This document shows positions 16,398-25,646 of a stretch of DNA of 44,609 nucleotides, one piece after another (position 1 is the first letter of the stretch; every line of letters begins with the position of its first letter). Both the position numbers and the translations under genes were made by a program. Source of the stretch: Cyanobacteria bacterium SZAS LIN-3. Its GTDB lineage: Bacteria; Cyanobacteriota; Vampirovibrionia; Obscuribacterales; Obscuribacteraceae. The notes under the pieces are model-generated. The model searched no databases and was not told where the DNA came from. It was given only the letters and a program-made list of their open reading frames with translations. The stretch covers positions 1-44,609 of the forward strand of contig JAFEAV010000053.1 in assembly GCA_018266215.1 (NCBI GenBank). The letters are read 5' to 3'.

Positions 16398-19300
16398 TAA
16401 GAATCTCGCCGATATAAATGCCCTCGTTGCCACTGCGGCCGAGCGCTTGAGAGAGCATCCGACTGACTCATCGAAGGCAGCCGCTACCGGCCCTATTAAT
16501 GCGGTAGATCAAAAAGCTAAAACGCTCGCGGGTACGGTGATTGAAGACGGCTGGGATCTGGTGGCGGGCCGGGGGGCTACGGCCCAGGAGCGGGTCGCTC
16601 GTGCCCAAAAGGCTGATGAATACGCCGAAATCGCTGCCGATACTTTTGCGTCCATTCCCAGATTCAGGGCCATAACCGGCGGTATTGCCCGTTCGGTCCT
16701 GCTCATCGACGTCTCCGGTCAGAGCAGTACCGGCGAAGTGTTAAAAGGCATGGCCTGGAATTTTGCCCAGGGGGCCGCTCTCAACGGTGTCAGTCGCATG
16801 GCCGGCTCGGAGAGCGCCGTCGGTAAATTTGTCGGTGCGCGTCTGGGGGCAGGGCTCAGCGCGGAAATCGCCACACATGCCATTGCCGGTGGCGGCTTTG
16901 GTCTGGTTAAAAGTAGCATGTCCGAACGTTCCTGGTTGGATGCTAAAGGCGATTTTTCCTTTGCCACGGGCCTGCGCAACGTCGGAGTCAGTACCGCGGC
17001 CGGTACGCTCATCGGCATTCCAGCCGGGATGGCCGGGCAGCGTTTCGGTAAATTAGTGACAGTCGGCCTGGGCAATTCGGCTGAAAATTCGGTGGTTTCG
17101 GCTGCGGTGCAAAAGATTGCTATGGGAGCCGGTTCCGGTTTGGCCAGTGGCTCGGTTTTTGGCGGAGTGGATGCCATCAAGAGCGGCAAGTCCATGTCCG
17201 AAGTCTGGGAAAGCACCTTGCAAGGTGGTGTTGTCGGTTTTGTCACCGGTGGTGTGACGGGTGGTTTTGATCGCAGGCCCTCGCTTGGCCTTGGTATTGG
17301 CGGGGCTCAGCGCGAGCTGATCTCCCCCACAGTCCGGGCTTCGGAGCCGGGACTGCGTCAGGCAATAGAGACTCGATTGGCCTCTGAGTCCAGCGCCGTG
17401 CGTAGTGAGCGGCAGATGAGTCTGACCGATAGAATTGTGGAGCGCTCCGAGGCACTGCTGTCCAAAGAGGGTGTGGACAATGCTTTTGAAAAGCTCAAGT
17501 ATCAGCCCCAGTCTTACAATCGCGTCCAGGATTTTAGCGGCCGGCTCTCCGTGCCGGTTGTGGAGGACCGTCATCAGTGGCGATTGAAGGCAGATGCTCC
17601 TAAAACGCATGAAGAGTACGTCGAGGCCCTCAAGAAAATAAAGGCCCCTGATGAAGAGCTCGATATCAACAAGCATTACTATGATCATTTTGGCGAATTT
17701 CTGCCCATTTCATTGCGTGTTTACAACGTGGAGGGGCACTCCGCCAAGATTGTAGTGCCGGAAGATTACGCCAGGCAACTGGATGAAGTGCGGCAGCTGA
17801 GGCAGCAAAACGATCAGCCCAGTGCCTACGATAGACTGAATCTCACCGAGAAGGCAGTAGTTGCCAAAGCCATGAGGGAAGGTGATGCCACTGCCCTGTC
17901 GCAGTTTATGTCCCAGGCGGAAATCACTCAATATCTCAAGGTTTACAGCGCCGGTGTCAAGCTGAGGGAGCATCCCTTCGCCTATCGCGCTCTGCCCGAG
18001 GACATGATTCCTATTCTTGATATGGTGCCGCATCGCGGCTTCATCAAAGAAGTACATTTGCTCGACACGCGCAACGATCAAGACCTTTTCAAAAAGGCCG
18101 TGTACAACAGCCCCGGTTTTGAGGCTGCTGCAACAGTCGGTCCCACCGGCATCGTTGAGTTTTACCAGCCCAAGTACGGTACGGCTCTCTACAACACGAC
18201 CATGCATGAGTGGTCACATGTGGCGAAGTGGCAGTCGCCTTTTATGAGCAAACTGTTCGACCTGTCTTCGGTTGTGGACCGCGTCGATCTCAACATTGAT
18301 CACAGTGCGACGGCGGCCGCGCGCAAGGTCGATCCTGCTCACGAAGACGTCAAAGGCAATAAGCAGTTCTATCCCAACCTGCATTCAACCAGATCGCAGG
18401 ATGAGAATTTTGCTGTCGGTCTGGGTGAGTCAATCCTGTCGCCGGATCCCACCGATATGCTCATGTATACATGGCGCGCGCCGGTGCGCGCATTGTCTCT
18501 GGCAAGCTCGCTGGAACGGTCGATGGTGGCCAATACCGGCAAGAAGAGCACGATGCTGGATAACTTTTCCGAACGCGCTCACTATGTCACCGACGCTTCT
18601 AAATCCGCTACCATAGGCACTCTGGAGCAGCGCCTGGAATTTGGCACGCCGGCCGAAAAAGCTGCGGCCGCCCAGCTGATGGTGCACTTTGCGACGGAAG
18701 AGCAGAGTCATCAACTCCTTGCCGCCGCCGCCGATAAAGCCAATCGCGTCGTGCCGGAGTGGAAGGGCACGGCCGCGGAAGAAGTTATGGCCGGCAATAC
18801 GCTGACCGTGTCCCAACACGCTTTTGATGCTTACATCGAAATGAGCAACAGCCGCGATAGTTTTCGCTTTGAGAATGCTGTTTCCCTGATGGTCAGCAAG
18901 CCGGAATTGCGCGATCTAGCGGTGGATTACATTTCCCGGTCGAATGATCCCCGCAGTAATATATTTTTGCCTCTGGCAAAGGTTTACGATCCAGCCGGCA
19001 CACCCACGCAGAGAGCGGCTGGTGTGGCGCTTATCCGTCAGTTTGGTGGAGAAAATAAGGCTGACATGTTGCTCAAGGTGGCAATGCAGCATGGCAACGA
19101 TGAGTTTCCCAATTTCCGTGAGGCCGGCCTGGATACGCGCTTTGTCGGTCGAGGTAAAACTGTTGCCCAGATTGCTTACGAGGGATACGTCGAAGCTTCG
19201 CGCTCGGCCAATCCTGCGCGTTTCCGATTCGCTTTTGAAAATGGCCTGGAGCATCCAAAACAGCGGCCGCTGGCCGCGCAATACTTGAGCGGTCACTGGG

Positions 19301-19986
19301 ACAATCTGGCTCAGGGCTACGGTCAGTTTTTACAGATGTACGACATGCCAGGCCATTCATCGAAGATGCAGGAGTTGATTACGACTCATTTCGGCAACAG
19401 TCCGCAAAATCAAAAAATGGTTTTTGAGCGATTGATGCATCTAACAGATACCGATCCCCGTCGGCAGCTCGAGCTAGTGGAGCAAAACCTGCTTAGAGTC
19501 CCGGCTCTGAGAGAGAGTGCCCTGGACAAAGCTGAGTCGATTTTGACCCGCGGCCCGACTGCCGAACAGCGCAGGGCAATTGAGACCATGCTTCTGGAGC
19601 GCTCCAGAGCTCGGGGCCTTCCACAGCAAGAGGAAGCGAGGGTAAATCATCTGCTCGGCATTGTGCAGCGCGAAGCAAAGTTGCAGGAGGCCATCAGGGT
19701 CATACAGAAGGGCAACGGCAATGGTGTGAACGCGGTGCATGAATTGACCGTTATTCACGACCAGAGAGCAATCAAGCCACTCTTGCAGCAGGCTGTTGCC
19801 GGTAGCGATGCAATGTCTCAGGAGGCGGTGGCCGCTCTGCGTCAGTTTAACCCCGCCCTGGTCAAATTTTATGCCCAGGAGCTCAAGCGCGACTATTTAG
19901 GCAATCCCACGATGAGCAGCAGGATATCCAATCTGGTCAGCTCCGGTCGGCTTTCGCCGACGTCTAGAAGCGCACTGGGAGGCTAG
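16339..19986 (+). CDS. Very large protein with HEWSH metallopeptidase-like motif
   Basis: The frame gives up to 1215 residues. Residues 110-310 are a Gly/Ala-rich hydrophobic region with several GG-V-xG patterns, as seen in toxin-delivery and other membrane-interacting proteins. Residues 320-560 look soluble and helical. H623-E-W-S-H627 is a zinc-metallopeptidase signature, and 60-70 residues later DENFAVGLGE recalls the segment that supplies the third ligand in several HExxH families. The C-terminal third is helical and HEAT-like, for example DQRAIKPLLQQAVAGSD. The start is uncertain: TTG at 16339 and GTG at 16384 are possible, and a well-placed ATG at 16299 is out of frame. The 3' end overlaps the convergent P450 gene by 23 bases. 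Secretion signal not seen; function unknown. Confidence 0.75.
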   Translation: MAFGKPVVFRGVLLAVEGLDKNLADINALVATAAERLREHPTDSSKAAATGPINAVDQKAKTLAGTVIEDGWDLVAGRGATAQERVARAQKADEYAEIAADTFASIPRFRAITGGIARSVLLIDVSGQSSTGEVLKGMAWNFAQGAALNGVSRMAGSESAVGKFVGARLGAGLSAEIATHAIAGGGFGLVKSSMSERSWLDAKGDFSFATGLRNVGVSTAAGTLIGIPAGMAGQRFGKLVTVGLGNSAENSVVSAAVQKIAMGAGSGLASGSVFGGVDAIKSGKSMSEVWESTLQGGVVGFVTGGVTGGFDRRPSLGLGIGGAQRELISPTVRASEPGLRQAIETRLASESSAVRSERQMSLTDRIVERSEALLSKEGVDNAFEKLKYQPQSYNRVQDFSGRLSVPVVEDRHQWRLKADAPKTHEEYVEALKKIKAPDEELDINKHYYDHFGEFLPISLRVYNVEGHSAKIVVPEDYARQLDEVRQLRQQNDQPSAYDRLNLTEKAVVAKAMREGDATALSQFMSQAEITQYLKVYSAGVKLREHPFAYRALPEDMIPILDMVPHRGFIKEVHLLDTRNDQDLFKKAVYNSPGFEAAATVGPTGIVEFYQPKYGTALYNTTMHEWSHVAKWQSPFMSKLFDLSSVVDRVDLNIDHSATAAARKVDPAHEDVKGNKQFYPNLHSTRSQDENFAVGLGESILSPDPTDMLMYTWRAPVRALSLASSLERSMVANTGKKSTMLDNFSERAHYVTDASKSATIGTLEQRLEFGTPAEKAAAAQLMVHFATEEQSHQLLAAAADKANRVVPEWKGTAAEEVMAGNTLTVSQHAFDAYIEMSNSRDSFRFENAVSLMVSKPELRDLAVDYISRSNDPRSNIFLPLAKVYDPAGTPTQRAAGVALIRQFGGENKADMLLKVAMQHGNDEFPNFREAGLDTRFVGRGKTVAQIAYEGYVEASRSANPARFRFAFENGLEHPKQRPLAAQYLSGHWDNLAQGYGQFLQMYDMPGHSSKMQELITTHFGNSPQNQKMVFERLMHLTDTDPRRQLELVEQNLLRVPALRESALDKAESILTRGPTAEQRRAIETMLLERSRARGLPQQEEARVNHLLGIVQREAKLQEAIRVIQKGNGNGVNAVHELTVIHDQRAIKPLLQQAVAGSDAMSQEAVAALRQFNPALVKFYAQELKRDYLGNPTMSSRISNLVSSGRLSPTSRSALGG

Positions 19987-21196
19987 CCAGACCGCGCAGC
20001 GCAAAAGGCTGCTTGTACCTCAGGACAGCGTCGTCTGCCAGAGCCAGATTGGGGAAACGTCTGAGAAGCGCTCCCAGAGCGACGCGCCCTTCCATACGAG
20101 CGAGCTCCGCTCCCAGGCAAAAATGTATGCCCATGCTGAAAGCCAGATGCTTAACCGTGCCGCGGCCGATATCGAAGGTATCCGGCTGCGAGTATTCGCG
20201 CGGATCGCGGTTGCAGGCGCCGAGCAGGAGCTGAATCAGATCCCCTGTGCGTATGGTCTGATCGCCTACGCTTATGTCTTCATGGGCAAAGCGTCTGACC
20301 AGTTGCACCGGACTCTGATAGCGCAGTATTTCTTCTATGGCGTCCCCCATCAGCTCAGGCTTTTCGCGCAGCAATTGCATTTGCTGCGGATGGGCCAGGA
20401 GTGCATGGACACCGTTGCCGATCAAATTGACGGTTGTCTCGTGGCCGGCTACCAGCATAAGCAGGGCGTTTGCCAGCAGTTCCGCCTCTGACAGGCGACC
20501 ATCGTTTGCCGATTCTACTTTTACAAGAGCGCTGAGGAGGTCTTCTCTGGGGTCGGAGCGGCGCTCCTTAATCAGATTTTTGAAGTATTTCATCAGCGCA
20601 TTGGACGCCATCTGGGCGGCGATTATTTTGCGTGGGGTGAATTTCAAATCCAAATTGGGTGTCAGTTTACTAGACCAGGCGTGAAATTTATCGCGGTCGC
20701 GGGCGTGCACGCCAAGCAGGTTGGAGATGACCGTCACTGGCAGAGGAAAGGCATATTGCGGTATCAGGTCACACCTGCCGCCGCCGGTCTTTTCTATGTC
20801 GTTGAGCAGGCTCTCAGCCGTCTCTAATGTCGATCCTTCCAGGTTGGTCACTACTTTGGGCGCAAAGGCGCTGTTGACCAGTGAGCGCATGCGCGTGTGC
20901 TCGGGTGGGTCCTGATGCAGGATCATTTTGGAGCGCACCGGGTGCAGCTCCGCCAGACGCAGGCCGAGATTGGCAAAAGGGCAGCGCGCTTGCATCGGCG
21001 CCATGGTTTTGTGAGCGGTTTTGCTGCGCAGTATTTTTACCGCTTCATCGTGACCGGTGATAAGCCACTGTTGCCCTCTGGGGCTCCAGAGCACAGGATT
21101 GAGAGCGCGCAGATTGGCCAGATGCGCATGCGGATTTTGCAGAAACTCATCGGTTTGCTCAAACAGCGGATCGCGAAACTCTGTGGCGCTGCTCAT
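19964..21196 (-). CDS. Cytochrome P450
   Basis: The 410-residue soluble P450 has the I-helix motif LVAGHETTVNL, the K-helix ExxR in EEILRYQSP, and the haem loop FSMGIHFCLGAELARME with the cysteine thiolate ligand. Length and motifs fit bacterial class I enzymes, such as CYP107-like ones, that need ferredoxin and ferredoxin reductase, neither of which is nearby. The ATG lies two bases beyond the mutL stop (TGACCATG), so it is probably translated from the mutL transcript. Substrate unknown. Its end overlaps the convergent large gene by 23 bases. Confidence 0.94.
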   Translation of the reverse strand: MSSATEFRDPLFEQTDEFLQNPHAHLANLRALNPVLWSPRGQQWLITGHDEAVKILRSKTAHKTMAPMQARCPFANLGLRLAELHPVRSKMILHQDPPEHTRMRSLVNSAFAPKVVTNLEGSTLETAESLLNDIEKTGGGRCDLIPQYAFPLPVTVISNLLGVHARDRDKFHAWSSKLTPNLDLKFTPRKIIAAQMASNALMKYFKNLIKERRSDPREDLLSALVKVESANDGRLSEAELLANALLMLVAGHETTVNLIGNGVHALLAHPQQMQLLREKPELMGDAIEEILRYQSPVQLVRRFAHEDISVGDQTIRTGDLIQLLLGACNRDPREYSQPDTFDIGRGTVKHLAFSMGIHFCLGAELARMEGRVALGALLRRFPNLALADDAVLRYKQPFALRGLASLPVRF

Positions 21197-21198
21197 GG

Positions 21199-23199
21199 TC
21201 AGGCGGGATGGAAGAGTTCGAAGAGCTCGGGCATGGTGTACTTGAGTCTTACCGGCCGGCCGTGCGGGCAGGTGTCGCGACGCTCGGTCTTGAGCCAGTC
21301 GCTGACCAGCTTGAGGATGTCGCGCTGGGAAAGAGGCATGCCGTTTTTAATGGCGCTCTGGCAGGCTATCGACTTGGTTGCCTCCAGCTCCATGTTGGTG
21401 GCGTCGGCGGTGGCAACGTCTTCTATCATTTTTTGGATCACAGGCACATAATTGATTTGAGCCAGTTGCAAGGGCAGTTGCGTAACCGAGGCCTGGCCTT
21501 CTTCGTCGAAGCTGAATTCAAATCCCAGGCGTGTGAGAGCGTCCGCCGAATTTTTCAGTACATCGGTCTGATCCGGCGTCAGGTTGAGTGGCGCTGAGAC
21601 GACAAGCTTCTGCACGTTTTCGCTGAGGACGCCCGGAGTGTCGGAGTTTTGCTGTGCCAGAAGGCGCTCGTAGAGCGTGCGTTCATGGGCGATATGCTGT
21701 TCTATAATCTCCAGCCCTTCGTGGGTCTCGAAGAATATATACATGTTTTTCAAGTAACCCATCATGCGCCAGCCGGCAGGCAGTTCGTACTGTTCGCCGC
21801 TGTCTGTCCGGCTGTCTGCGGCATTTCCCGCGGGTATGAAATGCTCACCGGCTACCGGCAAATTGTTAAATGTCGGGCTGACGTCCCGTTTGTAAGGCGC
21901 CAGATGCTGCTCTTCTTCGGTCACCCGATAGACGAGTGAGTCGCGGAAGCTGACCTGATTAGCTTCCACATAATCACTGTGTGATTCGTGCCTGGCCGCC
22001 GGGCTGGCCTCTCTCCGACTGTCGGGCACCAGGGCGATGCTGTCCAGCTCAAGGTGTTTGGGCGGTTCCAATCGCATAAACGATCTGTCGAGATCGCTCA
22101 AAGCTTTCTGTTGCGGGGCGCTGTACGCAACTACCGGTTCCGCGGCCTGAGCCGCTTGCGCCGCTTCTTCCGCCTGCTGTTCGGCTACTCGGGCATTGGC
22201 GTAGGCTATGGATTCCTGGCGCAGCGCTTTTGTCAGCGCCCGCTGGATCGAGAGGTAGAGACCATTGCCGTTGGAGTATTTGAGCTCTTTTTTAGTCGGG
22301 TGGATATTGACGTCGACCTGACCGGGATCAAGCTCGACTGTGATCACCGCCAGCGGATAGCGTCCGCGTGGGATCAGATCGCTGTAAGCGTAATCGAGTG
22401 CTTTGAGTGTGAGGGGGCAGCGCACGGCGCGCTTATTGACGATAGTCAAAATGCCTTTGCGATCACCGCGGAAATGCGTGGGTTTGGCCATGAAGCCGCG
22501 AATTTTGCAGCCCTGCGATGAGTCATCGGCAAGCACTTCGACCAGGGGCTCGCGGCCGCTGAAAAATCCGGCCTGCACTATAGTGGCGTCCAGTGAGGCC
22601 TGGCCGCTTGTGCGCATCACTACTTCGCCGTCATTGATCAGTGTAAAAGCCACATGCGGATAAGCAATGGCCAGACTCTGCATGATTTCCTGAATGTGGC
22701 CAAACTCGGTATTGGCCTTTTTCATAAACTTGAGGCGGGCGGGCGTATTGTAGAAAAGCTCCAGCACTTCCATGACCGTGCCCGGAGCGCAACCGGTCTC
22801 GCTGGCTTTGAGCTCGCCGTCGGCGCTGGTGATTTTTGTGCCCACCGGCGCTTCATGGGTGCGCGTATAGCAGGTAAATCTGGAGATGGAAGCTACCGAG
22901 GGCAGTGCCTCACCGCGGAAGCCCAGAGTGTTGAGTGCCCAGAGGTCGTCGGCCGAGCGCAATTTGGAGGTGGCGTGGCGCTGGAAGGCCAGTACGGCAT
23001 CCTCCGGCTCCATGCCATGACCATTGTCGGCCACGCGGATGTCCCGGCAGTCAGCGGAGATAGCTACTTCAATTTCGCTTGCCCCGGCATCGAGTGAGTT
23101 TTCAACAAGTTCTTTTACTACCGACGCGGGTCTCTCCACCACCTCTCCGGCGGCGATCTGACTGGCTATATGGTCGGGCAGCACAAGTACTTTGGGCAT
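21199..23199 (-). CDS. mutL: DNA mismatch repair protein MutL
   Basis: The 666-residue protein begins with the conserved IASQIAAGEVVERPASVVKELVENSLDAGA block, then DNGHGM, the ATP lid ATSKL and GFRGEALPSVASIS, which form the GHKL ATPase. The C-terminal part carries endonuclease motifs: E500-QHIAHERTLYE in place of the usual DQHAxxExxxxE, ACQSAIKNG, and the zinc-site motif CPHGRP. This shows the nicking type of MutL found outside enteric bacteria. The aspartate of DQHA is glutamate here, a conservative change at a metal-binding position. The gene heads an operon with the P450 gene and is divergent from the gene at 23313. Confidence 0.97.
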   Translation of the reverse strand: MPKVLVLPDHIASQIAAGEVVERPASVVKELVENSLDAGASEIEVAISADCRDIRVADNGHGMEPEDAVLAFQRHATSKLRSADDLWALNTLGFRGEALPSVASISRFTCYTRTHEAPVGTKITSADGELKASETGCAPGTVMEVLELFYNTPARLKFMKKANTEFGHIQEIMQSLAIAYPHVAFTLINDGEVVMRTSGQASLDATIVQAGFFSGREPLVEVLADDSSQGCKIRGFMAKPTHFRGDRKGILTIVNKRAVRCPLTLKALDYAYSDLIPRGRYPLAVITVELDPGQVDVNIHPTKKELKYSNGNGLYLSIQRALTKALRQESIAYANARVAEQQAEEAAQAAQAAEPVVAYSAPQQKALSDLDRSFMRLEPPKHLELDSIALVPDSRREASPAARHESHSDYVEANQVSFRDSLVYRVTEEEQHLAPYKRDVSPTFNNLPVAGEHFIPAGNAADSRTDSGEQYELPAGWRMMGYLKNMYIFFETHEGLEIIEQHIAHERTLYERLLAQQNSDTPGVLSENVQKLVVSAPLNLTPDQTDVLKNSADALTRLGFEFSFDEEGQASVTQLPLQLAQINYVPVIQKMIEDVATADATNMELEATKSIACQSAIKNGMPLSQRDILKLVSDWLKTERRDTCPHGRPVRLKYTMPELFELFHPA

Positions 23200-23255
23200 C
23201 CCAGCATCTTAGCATCAGGACCAGTCAAGACTATGAGAGTTGGGGTTGAGAGCTA

Positions 23256-23261
23256 TATAAT
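23256..23261 (+). promoter_or_regulatory. Possible -10 box for the YbjQ operon
   Basis: A perfect TATAAT lies 51 bases before the GTG at 23313. No matching -35 is visible 16-18 bases upstream. Confidence 0.4.
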
Positions 23262-23312
23262 GTTGGCTTGCTCGGTGGTTAAAGCCCATCGTTATACAGA
23301 GGTGTCAGTCAA

Positions 23313-23711
23313 GTGGTAGAAGACTTCGATCAAGCACTGGAAGTGGATGTCCTCGCCTGCTCATTGCAGATGGACAAAGACGAGAATGGTGACTTGCTGG
23401 AATTTCTGGCGACCAAGCTCTCCGGGGCCATGCCGCAGGAGACCGAGGTGACGCGCGGCGGCTGGATGCTGAGCAGCAAAAAGCCCGTGGTTGGCCTGGC
23501 TATAACTCTCGGTGAAGTCGGCTTCCAGATGGTGCGTGAGAAAAACGGTCATTTGACCGCGCGGCAGATGAAAATTGTGCGCGGCGTCACCCTCAGTACG
23601 AAAGAAGTACCCCCGGATAAATGGGTGCAGGACCTGGCCGAGGCGCTTTCCCGGCTGGCTGAGAAAAATAGTAAGACCAAGGAAGCCCTAAAAAAGTTTG
23701 TTATCGGGTAG
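23313..23711 (+). CDS. Small conserved protein, first gene of the YbjQ operon
   Basis: The 132-residue cytoplasmic protein starts at GTG with GAGGTG a few bases upstream. It has an N-terminal helix with a run of acidic residues, a central beta-rich part (KPVVGLAITLGEVGFQM, then HLTARQMKIVRGVTL) and a C-terminal helical part ending in WVQDLAEALSRLAEK. From memory, similar small proteins sit beside double-YbjQ genes in Actinobacteria, but I cannot verify this here. No catalytic motif is seen. It is 57 bases upstream of the first YbjQ gene on the same strand. Confidence 0.75.
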   Translation: MVEDFDQALEVDVLACSLQMDKDENGDLLEFLATKLSGAMPQETEVTRGGWMLSSKKPVVGLAITLGEVGFQMVREKNGHLTARQMKIVRGVTLSTKEVPPDKWVQDLAEALSRLAEKNSKTKEALKKFVIG

Positions 23712-23768
23712 TCCCATCAGTTGCGCAAATAAAGCTTCGACATCACCGCTCATCAACTGGAATAAATA

Positions 23769-24800
23769 ATGCCATTTTGGAGAAAAGATACAGACGAGGA
23801 GCGTTTGGCGAAAGAGGCCGCGGCAAAGGCAAAAGCGGATCAGGCCGAGTCCATTCGTTTGCTTGAAACCGGCGGCTTACCGCTACAGGCAACCAGGCGT
23901 CTGACTGAACAGCGTCAGTCCGGCGGTAATTTCTTCAGCAGTACGTTTACCGCCTCTGAATATCTGCTCGCCCGGGAAGCCGGCTACATACCGATTGGAC
24001 AGGTGATGGGCACTTCGTTTATGCGGGTGGGTTATAACTATTACAATACCGGTCTCGGTTGGAATTACACCGGTGAGATGACATCGCTGACGATGGCGCA
24101 CCGCGACGCTCGTATTAAAGCTGTAGAAAGACTGAGACAGGAAGCCCAGCTCCTCGGTGCCGACGGTGTAATCGGTGTGCGCGTGAAGATGTCGCAGTTT
24201 AGCTGGAGCGCCGGCGTTACAGAGTTTACCGCCATCGGAACGGCTATCCGTCTGCCTGATCGCGAGATGCTGGCACAGATCAAAAATCTGCCTTTCACCA
24301 GTTCGCTCAGCGGTCAGGAATTCTGGCAGCTGTACGAAGGTGGATACTGGCCCTGTGGGCTGGTCATGGGTAATTGCTCGTACTTTGTCTACGGCGATTG
24401 GCAGACGCGCTCCGCAACTTTTGGTTTCTGGGCTTCGCTTGCCAATCAGGAGCTGAGCCAGTTTAGCGATGGTGTGGTGCGTGCGCGACATACCGCCATG
24501 CAGCGCCTGAAAAATGAGATAGGCGTTGAAGGCGGCGACGGTGCCGTGGATATGGATATTGAATACAAAATCCACCGCGTGCACTATGAGTCAAACAACA
24601 CAAACTACGTCAACATGCTGATTGACTTTATGGCCATGGGTACCGCTGTGAAGCGCAGGCCGGACGGCAAGGCGCGCATACGGCATGAGCCGCTAATAAT
24701 TATGGACCTGGCCAAGCGCAGTGTCCGCGAAATAGAGTTTGACGATCCGATAGAAGACTACGCCCACGGTGGTTTTGTTGACGACGATGCATTGGATTAA
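23769..24800 (+). CDS. Tandem YbjQ/UPF0145 (heavy-metal-binding fold) protein 1
   Basis: The 343-residue protein holds two YbjQ-like domains. The first (about residues 55-165) has FTASEYLLAREAGYIPIGQVMGTS and LGADGVIGVRVKMS; the second (about residues 175-300) has FTSSLSGQEFWQLYEGGYWPCGLVMGN. YbjQ proteins form decamers and are annotated as putative heavy-metal binders, although their role is unproven. The N-terminal 35 residues are charged (EERLAKEAAAKAKAD). It is followed after 15 bases by a paralogue of the same double-domain build. The second domain lost part of the usual GADGVxxV signature (GGDGAVDMDI). Confidence 0.85.
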   Translation: MPFWRKDTDEERLAKEAAAKAKADQAESIRLLETGGLPLQATRRLTEQRQSGGNFFSSTFTASEYLLAREAGYIPIGQVMGTSFMRVGYNYYNTGLGWNYTGEMTSLTMAHRDARIKAVERLRQEAQLLGADGVIGVRVKMSQFSWSAGVTEFTAIGTAIRLPDREMLAQIKNLPFTSSLSGQEFWQLYEGGYWPCGLVMGNCSYFVYGDWQTRSATFGFWASLANQELSQFSDGVVRARHTAMQRLKNEIGVEGGDGAVDMDIEYKIHRVHYESNNTNYVNMLIDFMAMGTAVKRRPDGKARIRHEPLIIMDLAKRSVREIEFDDPIEDYAHGGFVDDDALD

Positions 24801-24815
24801 TCGAAGGAGTTAGAA

Positions 24816-25640
24816 ATGCCCGACAATACGCAAGACCACAATGACCTCCCGTCGCATGCCCATGAGCGCCTGGCGCAGATGCGCGGCCAGGGCGGCAAGC
24901 GAGCACTGTTCACCTCCGACCTTTCGGTGAATGAGTTTCTTCTCGTTAAAGAAGCCGGCTTTGAGCCTGTCGGCATGGTGGTCGGCTCGTCTATTTATCA
25001 TATTGGCTATCAGCAAGCACGCTGGACTAAAAACGAAGAAATGACAGTGCTGACGCAAGCCATGTATCACGCCCGTGAACTGGCCATGACCCGCATGGAA
25101 GAAGAAGCCGACGAGCTGGGTGCCGACGGAGTAGTGGCCGTAAGATTGAAGGTCAAACATCTGGGCTGGGGCGAAAGTCTTGCCGAATTCGTCGCCATCG
25201 GTACGGCGGTTGTGGCCAATGATCGAGCGACCAACTGGCGCACGGTTCAAAACAAACCATTCACCTCCGACCTCTCCGGTCAGGATTTCTGGACCCTGCT
25301 AAAGTCAGGCTACAGGCCTGTAGGCATGGTCATGGGTAACTGCGTTTACCACGTTGCTCACCAGTCCTTCGGTCAGTTCTTCAAGAACATGGGCCAGAAC
25401 GTGGAAATGGTCAATTTCACCCAGGCCCTTTATGATGCCCGCGAGCTGGCCATGGAGCGTATGCAAAACGAAGCCATGGAAGTGAAAGCCGAAGGTATTG
25501 TCGGTGTGGACATCCACGAAGGCAGCTATGCCTGGAGTGACCACATTATGGAGTTCTTTGCCGTCGGTACCGGGGTCGTGCAGATGCGCGCCGACCATCA
25601 TATCCCGGCACCACAGCTGGTGCTATCCGTCAACGACTAG
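24816..25640 (+). CDS. Tandem YbjQ/UPF0145 protein 2
   Basis: The 274-residue protein is a second double-YbjQ protein, with FTSDLSVNEFLLVKEAGFEPVGMVVG and LGADGVVAVRLKV in domain one, and FTSDLSGQDFWTLLKSGYRPVGMVMGN and KAEGIVGVDIHEG in domain two. AAGGAG lies six bases before the ATG. It shares FTSxLSGQ(E/D)FW and MGNC with the preceding gene, so the two genes arose by duplication of an already duplicated unit. The two proteins may form a mixed oligomer. It is followed after six bases by the NifU-like gene. Confidence 0.87.
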   Translation: MPDNTQDHNDLPSHAHERLAQMRGQGGKRALFTSDLSVNEFLLVKEAGFEPVGMVVGSSIYHIGYQQARWTKNEEMTVLTQAMYHARELAMTRMEEEADELGADGVVAVRLKVKHLGWGESLAEFVAIGTAVVANDRATNWRTVQNKPFTSDLSGQDFWTLLKSGYRPVGMVMGNCVYHVAHQSFGQFFKNMGQNVEMVNFTQALYDARELAMERMQNEAMEVKAEGIVGVDIHEGSYAWSDHIMEFFAVGTGVVQMRADHHIPAPQLVLSVND

Positions 25641-25646
25641 GAATAC

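Noticed and set aside
24362..25340. Extra GGTCATGG half sites inside the YbjQ genes
   Set aside because: They are single half sites within the conserved coding string VMGN, without an inverted partner, so they are not taken as regulator sites.
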